35,566 nt of DNA. It comes from Armatimonadota bacterium. GTDB lineage: Bacteria; Armatimonadota; Armatimonadia; Armatimonadales; Armatimonadaceae. This document shows, piece after piece, positions 1 to 7,847 of this stretch. Below the pieces are notes generated by a model. That model made no database searches and was not told where the DNA came from. It saw only the letters and a list, made by a program, of their open reading frames with translations. How positions within the stretch are numbered: position 1 is the first letter of the stretch; every line of letters begins with the position of its first letter. The stretch lies in the NCBI GenBank assembly GCA_014381035.1, contig JACMIS010000339.1, positions 1 to 35,566 of the forward strand, read 5' to 3'. Position numbers and translations under genes: made by a program.

Positions 1-85
1 CCTGCTAATCCCTGCGGTACGGATTCATCTGAAGCCAGTATGCGACCCCACTTGCTACCTTGGACCTACTATGTGTAAGGTCACT

Positions 86-886
86 ATGAACGATGTTCAG
101 GTGTGGCCGCCAGTCCCGTCCGAACCGTCAAACGATGAACTCCCGTCTGCTACTTCAAAGTTCGGTGGTTATCCCGATGTTGGGTCCGACTTTGTGTGGC
201 CGCGTGATAGTGAGAACGACCCCCTCCCGTTCTTTGCCCAGATAAATTTCAGCGAGACTGTGGATGCAGACATCAACAAACAACTGCCATCAGGTGGACT
301 ACTGGTTTTGTTTCTGAACGGGACCTACACCGAGTGGAAAGCACTTTATTATCACGGAAATCTTTCCGACCTGGCGCGAAAAGAACCCCCTGACGATATG
401 GATGAGATGTTTCGACTCGTGCCGCCTTACTGCATGGCATTCACCTCGGAATGGACTGTCCCTGAGCAAGCTACCTTTGAAGCCCGCTCACTGGGTCTAT
501 CGGAAACAGAACAGGGGCAATACTACGAATTTCAATCCAGCCTGATTGCAGTGACCGGCGAGTTAGATTCCTTTGGTAAGGAGAATGAATCGCACCATAC
601 GCTCCTCGGGTGGGCAGATACCTTTGACGGCGACGGCAGAACCGAATGGTCCCATGAGATTTGGGAAGATTCCGAACATGCCGGGTCTCTGGCAGACATG
701 ACCGAGGACGATAATGCGCGGTACAACAAAGTAACGGCGGAATCCTGTCTGTTGCTTCAAATAGAAACGTTGAATTTCTATAGTGGAATATGGGACTACG
801 GATGGGAACCGTTTTTCTACATCCGTAAACGTGACCTGGAATCAAGGAACCTAGAAAATCTTTGGGTGGTGGGTGCCAAATCATAA
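86..886 (+). CDS. DUF1963 (YwqG-like) family protein
   Basis: Soluble protein of about 266 residues. The N-terminal part carries the block typical of DUF1963/YwqG proteins: SKFGGYPDVG, then FVWPRD, then PLPFFAQINFSE and a later LPSGGLLVLFLNG stretch. The C-terminal half has the family's LLLQIETLNF-type segment. The biochemical role of the family is not established. An ATG lies at 71 and another at 86; I prefer 86 because AAGG sits five bases before it, whereas nothing resembling a ribosome site precedes 71. The frame has no stop back to base 1, so a start outside the window cannot be excluded. No partner gene is evident nearby. Family assignment is from motif recognition only. Confidence 0.75.
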   Translation: MNDVQVWPPVPSEPSNDELPSATSKFGGYPDVGSDFVWPRDSENDPLPFFAQINFSETVDADINKQLPSGGLLVLFLNGTYTEWKALYYHGNLSDLARKEPPDDMDEMFRLVPPYCMAFTSEWTVPEQATFEARSLGLSETEQGQYYEFQSSLIAVTGELDSFGKENESHHTLLGWADTFDGDGRTEWSHEIWEDSEHAGSLADMTEDDNARYNKVTAESCLLLQIETLNFYSGIWDYGWEPFFYIRKRDLESRNLENLWVVGAKS

Positions 887-1088
887 TCCTCCTGATCAGG
901 TATTGCAGGATACTTGATTGAATATAACGTCGATGCCATCCCTGTTGAAAGACAAAAGAGAAAAACGTTGGGTACATGCATACCTACCGAATCGAGAGGG
1001 GATTCCGACCCCGCCGACGAAATGTAGGCAGTACCCGTTCGTCTAAAACATAGGGCATTCGCCACATGATCTTGTCGGACGGAATTCG

Positions 1089-1094
1089 GTATAC
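1089..1094 (+). promoter_or_regulatory. possible -10 element (TATACT) for the small membrane protein gene
   Basis: TATACT lies 22 bases before the start codon at 1117. No convincing -35 hexamer is seen at 17 bases; TGATCT is the only candidate. The rest of 887-1116 shows no gene or structure I can support. Confidence 0.3.
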
Positions 1095-1116
1095 TGGCAG
1101 GGGAGGCTGAACCGTT

Positions 1117-1521
1117 ATGGACCACGTTACTTATTTCTGGTGGCTACTTTGTATGTGCGTGAACACGCCCATGTTTTACATCCCGGCGGGCATTCTGTCG
1201 GTGTACGGCGTGGTCGCTATCGGTCTGGCGGTGACGCGGGCGACGGCGGAGTCGCGCCTGTCCGGGGGACTGTTCGTTCCGCTGCTGATCGGGATGGCGT
1301 CGCTGGTGGTCGGCACGGTGTATCAGGACACGCAAGGGGAAGTGGCGTACTGGGCGCAGGTCGCAAACGTCGCGCTCTGGCTCCTGCAACTGCCCGTCAT
1401 CGCCTACGTCACCTGGCGTTCGGGCGCGTTCTGGGTCGGCGCGTTGTGCTTCGGACTGGCGCAATTCTGGTTCGGTTGTCTGACGTGCGTCGTCGCGCTG
1501 ATGTCCATCGGTGGCAACTGA
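1117..1521 (+). CDS. small polytopic membrane protein, unknown function
   Basis: 134 residues with about four hydrophobic segments: near residues 5-35 (PAGILSVYGVVAIGLAV), 50-68 (LFVPLLIGMASLVVG), 80-100 (VANVALWLLQLPVIAYV) and 105-130 (FWVGALCFGLAQFWFGCL, then VVALMSI). The hydrophobic pattern appears only in this frame, which argues against the overlapping arginine-rich frames being coding. GGGGAGG lies about 12 bases before the ATG. I do not recognise a family. It could be a stand-alone inner-membrane protein. The neighbours give no functional hint. Confidence 0.65.
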   Translation: MDHVTYFWWLLCMCVNTPMFYIPAGILSVYGVVAIGLAVTRATAESRLSGGLFVPLLIGMASLVVGTVYQDTQGEVAYWAQVANVALWLLQLPVIAYVTWRSGAFWVGALCFGLAQFWFGCLTCVVALMSIGGN

Positions 1522-1561
1522 CGGCGGGGCGTGAACGGAGGAGCGGGGGTCGCTTAACGTT

Positions 1562-2020
1562 ATGCCATCGAACACACCCTATGAGGCCACGACGCGCGTT
1601 CCGCTCGGCACCCGCCCGCAGGACTGGCTCGCGTTCCTCGGCTTGCCGCCCGACGCGCCGGTAGAACTGCTCGATACGGACCTTTCCACAGTGTCCGCGG
1701 CGGCGGACGGCGTATTGCGCGTCGGCGGGGACGCCCCGAGGTTCTGCACATCGAGTTCGAATCCGGGCATACCGGCAAGCAACTCCCGCGTCGGTTACTA
1801 CGCTACGGGGTCTTGCTCGGCGACACGCTGAATCTGCCGGTACGCTCCGTCGCCATCCTGCTTTGCAAGGAAGCCGATAGTCCCGCTATTTCCGGCGAGT
1901 TGCAACAACAGCGACCAAACGGCGCGATCTATCTGACGTTCCGGTTCGAAGTGATTCGCGTTTGGAAAACCCCGCCGGAACATTCTGTATGGCTTCGCCC
2001 ACCGCTCGGAAGTATAGCGA
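1562..2020 (+). pseudogene. frameshifted Rpn/DUF4351-like nuclease-family remnant
   Basis: The frame from ATG 1562 reads a family-typical start (TRPQDWLAFLGLPPDAPVEL, LDTDLSTVSAAADGVLRVGG) and loses homology at about 1737. From 1738 the +2-shifted frame continues the same protein: EVLHIEFESGHTGKQLPRRL, LRYGVLLGDTLNLPVRSVAI, RPNGAIYLTFRFEVIRVWKT. One missing base in the C-run at 1734-1737 explains the switch. Past about 1980 homology stops, so the C-terminus also appears lost. Rpn/DUF4351 proteins are PD-(D/E)XK nuclease relatives; the D in AAADGVLRV and the E-x-E in HIEFES fit the active-site pattern. Common in Planctomycetes and Cyanobacteria. A sequencing error in the homopolymer is the main alternative. 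Confidence 0.65.
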
Positions 2021-2201
2021 GAATCAATGGTCACTTCTCAACCAAGCGCAACGGCAATATCTTCAATATTTCGTTCGGTTCGATCCTGACGGCTATTATA
2101 TGGATACGCGTGCCGCACAGGAGGCGTTGGCGAACGGGTGGGACAGGTATTTGCCAACAGGGTTCACCGTCCGACCGAATCCCACGCCCCAAACCAGGTA
2201 G
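1989..2201 (+). CDS. possible small ORF downstream of the nuclease remnant
   Basis: A 70-residue reading frame beginning MASPTARKYSENQWSLLNQA and ending at TAG 2201 has a balanced, protein-like composition (aromatic-rich middle, YLQYFVRFDPDGYYMDTRAA), unlike the competing frames here. There is no obvious ribosome site before ATG 1989 (a TTG at 1962 is in frame). It overlaps the decayed end of the nuclease remnant and may be a relic of another deleted gene. I do not recognise it. Confidence 0.35.
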   Translation: MASPTARKYSENQWSLLNQAQRQYLQYFVRFDPDGYYMDTRAAQEALANGWDRYLPTGFTVRPNPTPQTR

Positions 2202-2212
2202 CATGTCCCTGA

Positions 2213-2818
2213 ATGACTGAGCCACTGAACACGACCGCCGCGCCCGACCCATTCATTCTTTCTTTGCGATTGGATGACGATTCCTTTGCGTTCCTCGACG
2301 GGTTGCGGCGTCAGTATTTCCCGCCCGAACGTAATTTCATCGCGGCGCATGTCACGCTGTTTCACGCATTGCCCGGCGATGCGGCGTCGGTGACTGTGAT
2401 TCGGGAAACGCTGGATGCCGTTTGCGCAACTACCGCACGATTTGATTTAGAACTGCCCGGTTTACGTTCACTCGGGCGTGGGGTCGCCGTGGAAATAAGT
2501 TCGCCCGCGCTTTTGCAACTCCACCGACGACTGGTGGAGGCGTTTGAGGCGTGGCTATCGGCACAAGACCGACAGAAGTTCCAACCCCATGTGACGATTC
2601 AGAACAAAGTCCCTCCGGAAGAAGCTAGGGAACTGCTCGCGAACCTCTCTGCCGGTTGGGAGTCCGTCACGGCATATGCCAACGGCTTATCGCTGTGGCG
2701 GTACCGGGGCGGACCCTGGGAGGGGGCGGGAACGTTCCTGTTCGGGAAAGGGGACGAAAACATTTCCGAAACTGCCTCGCAAACAGATTTCGCCGCCCCT
2801 GTCACCTTGCGCGAATAA
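2213..2818 (+). CDS. 2'-5' RNA ligase family protein (2H phosphoesterase)
   Basis: 201 residues with the two HxT/S signature motifs of the 2H phosphoesterase superfamily: HVTLFHALP near residue 45 and HVTIQNKV near residue 125, separated by about 80 residues as in the LigT/ThpR fold. Members act on 2',3'-cyclic phosphates, 2'-5' linkages or cyclic nucleotides; which one applies here cannot be told. The beginning (PFILSLRLDDDSFAFLDGLR) matches the usual first strand and helix. No strong ribosome site precedes ATG 2213. The last ~25 residues look like a nonconserved tail. The promoter of the next operon overlaps its 3' end. Confidence 0.8.
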   Translation: MTEPLNTTAAPDPFILSLRLDDDSFAFLDGLRRQYFPPERNFIAAHVTLFHALPGDAASVTVIRETLDAVCATTARFDLELPGLRSLGRGVAVEISSPALLQLHRRLVEAFEAWLSAQDRQKFQPHVTIQNKVPPEEARELLANLSAGWESVTAYANGLSLWRYRGGPWEGAGTFLFGKGDENISETASQTDFAAPVTLRE

Positions 2819-2835
2819 TACGCGTTTGTTACAAT
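2807..2835 (+). promoter_or_regulatory. sigma70-type promoter for the peptidase-like/ABC permease operon
   Basis: TTGCGC (2807-2812) and TACAAT (2830-2835) are separated by exactly 17 bases. The -10 matches consensus at five of six positions, the -35 at three. A start near 2842 would give a leader of about 110 bases before ATG 2955; no riboswitch or stable hairpin was recognised in it. Confidence 0.6.
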
Positions 2836-2954
2836 AAGCGCGGCTTCAAGATGGTTCGTATTTCCGACCCGCGTTTTTCGTTGCGTTACGCCGTTGTCAC
2901 GCATTCCTATTTTTTGAAACGAACCGTTTGTCTGCCCGAAGAGGAAACCGCTCG

Positions 2955-5900
2955 ATGACGATTACCGCCGCGCTCACAAAACGCCGCGTGTTTGCCAATG
3001 TATCTCCGGCGATGCCGCTCGCCCTGCTGATGGTCGCGTTCGCGCTAACTGTTCTCGCGCCCGCTTCCCGTGCGGCAGTCGACCCTGTCCTTGCCGCGAA
3101 GTATCGGGAAATCGCCGCCACCGTGGATGCCGCAGCGATGTCGAAAACCGTCCGCGAACTGTCGTCGCATGGCTCCCGAGTAGTTGGCTATCCTGGGGAA
3201 CGGTTCGCGGCGGACTATGTGGAACGTGAGTTCGTTTCCCTGTTCGGGAAAGACAATGTCCGGACGGAATCCTTCACGGCGACGGTGCCGATGGACAAAG
3301 GTGCGTCACTTTCCGTCAACGGCAAAACGATTCCTCTGGCGGCGATCTGGCCCAACCTGATACGCACCTCGCAAACACCGCCCGAAGGTATTTCCGGTCC
3401 ATTGATCTATGGCGGCGACGGTTCGCTCGGTTCGTTGAATGGTAAGACGGTCAAGGATTCGATTGTTTTAGTGGATTTCAACTCCGGCGCGGAATGGATG
3501 AACGCGCCCCGTCTCGGTGCGAAGGCGATCATCTTCATCGAACCGGACCGCACCCAGCGCGGTGAAGCGGAAGCGAAGTTTATTTCGATCCCGATCTCGA
3601 TCCCGCGTTATTACGTCAAGCGCGGCGATGCCGCCGGACTCCTTGCACTGGCGGCAGGGAACCGGGGGACACAGGCGACGCTGAAAGCCACGATGCCGTG
3701 GGAAAATGTCCAGGCGCGAAACTTTATCGGCGTACTCCCCGGCAAATCGAAGAACCCGAAGGTCGCAAAGCAGATCATCGTCGTTCAGGCGTACTACGAT
3801 GGAATGTCGGTCGTGCCGTCGCTCGCGCCGTCCGCCGACTCCGCTTCCTCAATGGCGGGACTTTTGCAAGCCGCCCGAACGTTCAAGAAGCTGGGCTCGG
3901 AACGCACGATCTGGTTTGTTGCAACGTCCGGTCACTTCCTTGGACTGCAGGGTGTGCGCGAGATGGTGGACAAGCACATTGACGACTGGCAGGTGCCGGG
4001 TCCATTCGCGAAACTGTTCGGCGGCGAAAAAGAGCCCAACGAACCGATCTATCTCTGGGCGGGTCTCGACTGGGCGTCGCAAACACGCGGCGTGGGTATC
4101 TTTTACAAGGGCTGGTTCTACAACGTCCGCGAGGACACGCAAAATCTGTTTTCCGACATCGCCCGCGTCGCCCGCGAAAACAACGACAAGGTCGCACAGG
4201 TGTTCGGGAACGATCCCAAGAAGGCGTTCGCGGACGGTGTCAACCCGGTGGACGGCAAATCGTGGCGCAACTTCATCCCCGGCAAGCCCGCGTTCGACTC
4301 GGAAGCGGTCGGCATGGCGGGGGGGCACGGGGTAACGTTCGCCTCGATTGATGACTCGCGTAACCTCGTCGACACGCCGTTCGACACGGCGGAAAAGGTA
4401 AACATCGCGAATCTGGCGTTTCAGGCGCGAACATTCCTCTGCCTTTTCCAGCACTACGTCAACGATCCGAACGATCCGAATTCGCCCGAACCCACGAAAC
4501 AGATTCCCCTGTTCAAGCCGTCCCAGTGGACGCGGATGGGACTCCGCTCTGGTTTCGCCAGTATCAGAGGGCGCGTTCGGGAGTACAACCCGCGCAAATC
4601 GCTGGTCCCCGATGATCCTATCGCGGATTCGTTGGCGGTTTACCCCTCGCAAACCGTGGGGGATGCTCCTTCCGTGCCGGGAACCAAGTCCTTTTTAGGG
4701 GTTCGTGGCTTCTGGGTGCAGCGCGTCGGAATGAACGACTGGACCGAGAAACGGGCTGCTCTGGATAAAGCCGATGCGGAACGTCGCGCGGCGAAGGCGG
4801 GCAACGACCCGGCGCGGATCGCACAGGCAGAAGCGGTGTTTGAGAAAGCCGATAGCGCGGAACAAAAGGCGCGGAACGGTGCCGCTTTGTTTAACTTCAA
4901 GGGGGTTCCGCCTAAAACGGCGGATGGCGGCAAACACTCCGTGGCGGCTTACCGGCTCGACCCGGTGTCGGGTGACATCGATTATGCCCCTGACCGTGGC
5001 GTATCCGGTAAAGACTTCCCGACCGAGTTCGAAATCACGTCCGGCTTGAAAGAAACGACCGTTGTCATCTTTCCGTGTGTGGCGACCACGATCTTCGATC
5101 TGGTTGACCAACAGGCGTTGCGGACACTTTCGACGATCACGATCTTCGACGGCGCGTCGAACGGCGAACCGCGACAGTTCGGGTACGCACTACCGAAGCC
5201 GGAAGCAGGTATCTCCTATGTGGAAGATGTCGCGCTTATTTTCGCCCGGCGCGGTAACGAGTTCGGCGATTCCGTACTCACGGCGGGAGCAACCCCGAGC
5301 AAAGGGCAGGCGGGAGACTCGTTACGTAAATTCAAGATCATCATGGGATCGGGACCGGCGGCAACGCGGTTCCTGCTGATCAACTCGACTCCGGCGAACC
5401 CCGAAGGTGAAGGCTATGTCATGGGGGCGGGCGAGGGCGCGGAAGCCATCAACTCGTCCAAGTCAGCCGCGATCATCAATACATCGCTCGCTGTCGCCAA
5501 AGACATGTGGAGCATTGACGAGTACCGGATCGAACGTTTACGGAAAAATAACATCGTCAATCAGGGTGTCGTCAAACTGCACGCCGACGCCGCTACCTAC
5601 ATCAAAAAAGCGGACGATGCTCTTGCCGCGAAAAACTATGAGGCGTTCGATGCCTACTCCCGCGCCGCATGGGGGTATGAATCCCGAGCCTATCCGAACG
5701 TGACCAAAACGCAGCAGGATGTTGTCAACGGGGTGATTTTCTACCTCGCCTTGATGATTCCGTTTGCGTATTTCGGGGAGCGATTGTTCTTCAGTTTCCC
5801 CGACCTCAAACGGCAACTACTGGGTATCGCTGGAATCTTCCTCGGCGTCTTTCTGGTGTTCGCGGCGATTCACCCGGCATTCAATATCGCGTTGAACCCC

Positions 5901-7841
5901 GGAATCATCCTGCTGTCGTTTATCATGCTTGCGCTGTCGCTTCTGGTAACGTCGCTGGTATGGGGCAAATTCGAACAGCAACTCAAAGACTCCGCACGGG
6001 CGTCGACCGGTACCCATGATAAAGATGCGGGGAGCGGTTCCATCGCCGCCGCCGCATTCTCGCTTGGTATCAGTAACATGCGTCGCCGCAAGGCGCGCAC
6101 CGCGCTAACCTGCGCGACACTGGTTCTACTGACGTTCACCGTGCTCGCGTTTACGTCGATTGTGGAAGACTTGCGCTTCAATCAGGTACCGGCACCGGGT
6201 AACCCGGCATACAACGGCATCCTGATGCGCGACCCGAACTGGAACTCACTCCAACAAGTGGCGTACCGCCTTCTCGACGACGAGTTCGGGAAAACTCGTC
6301 TGGTCGCGCCGCGCGGTTGGTTCCTGGGGACTCAACCGGGTGAGCAAACCTTCCTGACCATCAAACGCGCCGACAAAGAGTTTGGTGCGAAGGGTGCGGT
6401 CGGCTTGTCTCCCGAGGAAGCACAGATTACGGGGGCGGACAAGGCTTTGGCCGTGGGACGCTGGTTCGCGCCGGGCGACCGTCTCGCCATGATCCTGCCG
6501 CGCAAAATCGCCGACTCGCTCCGCATCACGGACAAAGATGTTGGTTCGGCACAGGTCGCGTTCTCGGGGCAGAACTACACCATTATCGGGATTCTGGATC
6601 AGGAGAAGTTCAAGACAGTTCAGGACCTCGACCAGGAACCCCTGACGCCGGTTGACTTTGTGCAAATGTCGCAGTTGCAACAGCAGGGCAAAGCCAACAA
6701 CAGTACGGGCTTCCAGCAATACCTGCACCTTGACCCGGATGTCGTGTTCTTTATCCCGTATGGGACGCTGGTGAACCTCGGCGGCGATCTGCGCTCCATT
6801 GGAATCGGGTACAAGGCGGACGATAAGGGGGTTCTGGACGATCTTCGCAACAATTTAATGAAGCGATTCGACATGAACCTGTACGCCGCTTCAGGGGGCA
6901 AGATCAACCGGTTCTCGTCCATCGGCGCAAACAGTTCCAAGGGGTTTGAAACGATCATTATTCCGATCATGATCGCCGCGTTGATCGTTCTTAACACGAT
7001 GTTGGGTTCCGTGTTTGAGCGGGTCAAAGAGATTCACGTCTTTTCGTCCATCGGTTTGAACGCGACTAACATCGGTACGCTGTTCATGGCGGAAGCGTTC
7101 GTGTATGCGATCCTCGGCTCGGTCGCGGGCTATGTCGTCGGGCAGCTGGTCTCGAAATTCCTGACGATGGCGGGGCTGATGCAGGGGTTGCAACTTAACT
7201 TCTCGTCGATTTCTGCGGTGCTTTCGACGCTGATCGTTGTCGCCGTCGTGCTCCTTTCGACCATCTGGCCCGCGAACAAGGCAGCGGAAGTGGCGACGCC
7301 CGCATCGGGTAAGACATGGGTCTTGCCCGAACCGGAAGGCGACGAATGGCGCATCAAGTTACCGTTCGCGGTGACCGGAAACCAGGCGTGGGGCATCAAC
7401 GGATTCCTCGCCGAATGGTTCCGTTCCTATGAAGGCTACTCGGTCGGCGATTTTATCACGGAGAATATCACCCGCGAAACACTCGATAGTGAGTACGGGA
7501 CCGCGTATCGGGTCGCTTGTAAAGCATGGCTCGCACCGTTCGACTTAGGCGTGTCGCAGTTCATCAAACTGGAAACCGTGCCGACGGATTTCGAGGACGT
7601 ATACGACCTGAAACTGACGCTCACCCGCGTTTCCGGTGACATCTCGAACTGGAAACGGGTCAACCGGCGATTCCTCAATACCCTCCGCAAGCAGTTCCTC
7701 ATCTGGCGTACGCTGAGCGAAAGCGAGCGAGAGCGGTACTTGAACGAAGCGGTCGCGGAAGCGAAACCGGCAGATGAATCACAACTCCCTGTGAACGAGA
7801 AATCCCCCGCGTCCTCCGCGAGCGGAAACAAGGAAGTATAA
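2955..7841 (+). CDS. degenerate M28 peptidase domain fused to FtsX/MacB-type permease
   Basis: 1628 residues. ATG 2955 has GAGGA nine bases upstream; a TTG at 2928 is in frame but poorer. Residues 1-40 are a signal sequence or anchor. Residues ~45-500 follow an M28 peptidase with a PA-like insert, but the ligand positions are altered: the motif-one His is Tyr280 (AYYDG), Asp295 is kept (SADSAS), the usual Glu-Glu is His327-Phe328 (SGHFLGLQG), Asp372 is kept (GLDWAS), and the final S-D-H is F-D-S-E at 447-450. Residues ~595-650 are a charged coiled-coil-like insert. Three membrane spans follow (~925-1006), then an FtsX unit: NMRRRKARTAL and a span (~1040-1070), an extracytoplasmic core, and three spans (~1331-1442) with the FERVKEIHVFSSIGLNA loop. 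A soluble C-terminal domain of ~185 residues ends it. Probably the large permease for the ATPase at 12468-13259, with a pseudo-peptidase that binds rather than cuts. Confidence 0.85.
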   Translation: MTITAALTKRRVFANVSPAMPLALLMVAFALTVLAPASRAAVDPVLAAKYREIAATVDAAAMSKTVRELSSHGSRVVGYPGERFAADYVEREFVSLFGKDNVRTESFTATVPMDKGASLSVNGKTIPLAAIWPNLIRTSQTPPEGISGPLIYGGDGSLGSLNGKTVKDSIVLVDFNSGAEWMNAPRLGAKAIIFIEPDRTQRGEAEAKFISIPISIPRYYVKRGDAAGLLALAAGNRGTQATLKATMPWENVQARNFIGVLPGKSKNPKVAKQIIVVQAYYDGMSVVPSLAPSADSASSMAGLLQAARTFKKLGSERTIWFVATSGHFLGLQGVREMVDKHIDDWQVPGPFAKLFGGEKEPNEPIYLWAGLDWASQTRGVGIFYKGWFYNVREDTQNLFSDIARVARENNDKVAQVFGNDPKKAFADGVNPVDGKSWRNFIPGKPAFDSEAVGMAGGHGVTFASIDDSRNLVDTPFDTAEKVNIANLAFQARTFLCLFQHYVNDPNDPNSPEPTKQIPLFKPSQWTRMGLRSGFASIRGRVREYNPRKSLVPDDPIADSLAVYPSQTVGDAPSVPGTKSFLGVRGFWVQRVGMNDWTEKRAALDKADAERRAAKAGNDPARIAQAEAVFEKADSAEQKARNGAALFNFKGVPPKTADGGKHSVAAYRLDPVSGDIDYAPDRGVSGKDFPTEFEITSGLKETTVVIFPCVATTIFDLVDQQALRTLSTITIFDGASNGEPRQFGYALPKPEAGISYVEDVALIFARRGNEFGDSVLTAGATPSKGQAGDSLRKFKIIMGSGPAATRFLLINSTPANPEGEGYVMGAGEGAEAINSSKSAAIINTSLAVAKDMWSIDEYRIERLRKNNIVNQGVVKLHADAATYIKKADDALAAKNYEAFDAYSRAAWGYESRAYPNVTKTQQDVVNGVIFYLALMIPFAYFGERLFFSFPDLKRQLLGIAGIFLGVFLVFAAIHPAFNIALNPGIILLSFIMLALSLLVTSLVWGKFEQQLKDSARASTGTHDKDAGSGSIAAAAFSLGISNMRRRKARTALTCATLVLLTFTVLAFTSIVEDLRFNQVPAPGNPAYNGILMRDPNWNSLQQVAYRLLDDEFGKTRLVAPRGWFLGTQPGEQTFLTIKRADKEFGAKGAVGLSPEEAQITGADKALAVGRWFAPGDRLAMILPRKIADSLRITDKDVGSAQVAFSGQNYTIIGILDQEKFKTVQDLDQEPLTPVDFVQMSQLQQQGKANNSTGFQQYLHLDPDVVFFIPYGTLVNLGGDLRSIGIGYKADDKGVLDDLRNNLMKRFDMNLYAASGGKINRFSSIGANSSKGFETIIIPIMIAALIVLNTMLGSVFERVKEIHVFSSIGLNATNIGTLFMAEAFVYAILGSVAGYVVGQLVSKFLTMAGLMQGLQLNFSSISAVLSTLIVVAVVLLSTIWPANKAAEVATPASGKTWVLPEPEGDEWRIKLPFAVTGNQAWGINGFLAEWFRSYEGYSVGDFITENITRETLDSEYGTAYRVACKAWLAPFDLGVSQFIKLETVPTDFEDVYDLKLTLTRVSGDISNWKRVNRRFLNTLRKQFLIWRTLSESERERYLNEAVAEAKPADESQLPVNEKSPASSASGNKEV

Positions 7842-7847
7842 ATCAAC

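Noticed and set aside
1140..1664. 174-codon frame overlapping the small membrane protein
   Set aside because: Arginine- and alanine-rich shadow with no motif; the frame from 1117 has the hydrophobic pattern of a real membrane protein.
3849..4652. 267-codon open frame on the minus strand opposite the M28-FtsX gene
   Set aside because: It lies wholly inside a well-supported gene, is arginine/valine-rich with no family motif, and is the kind of shadow frame common in GC-rich coding DNA.
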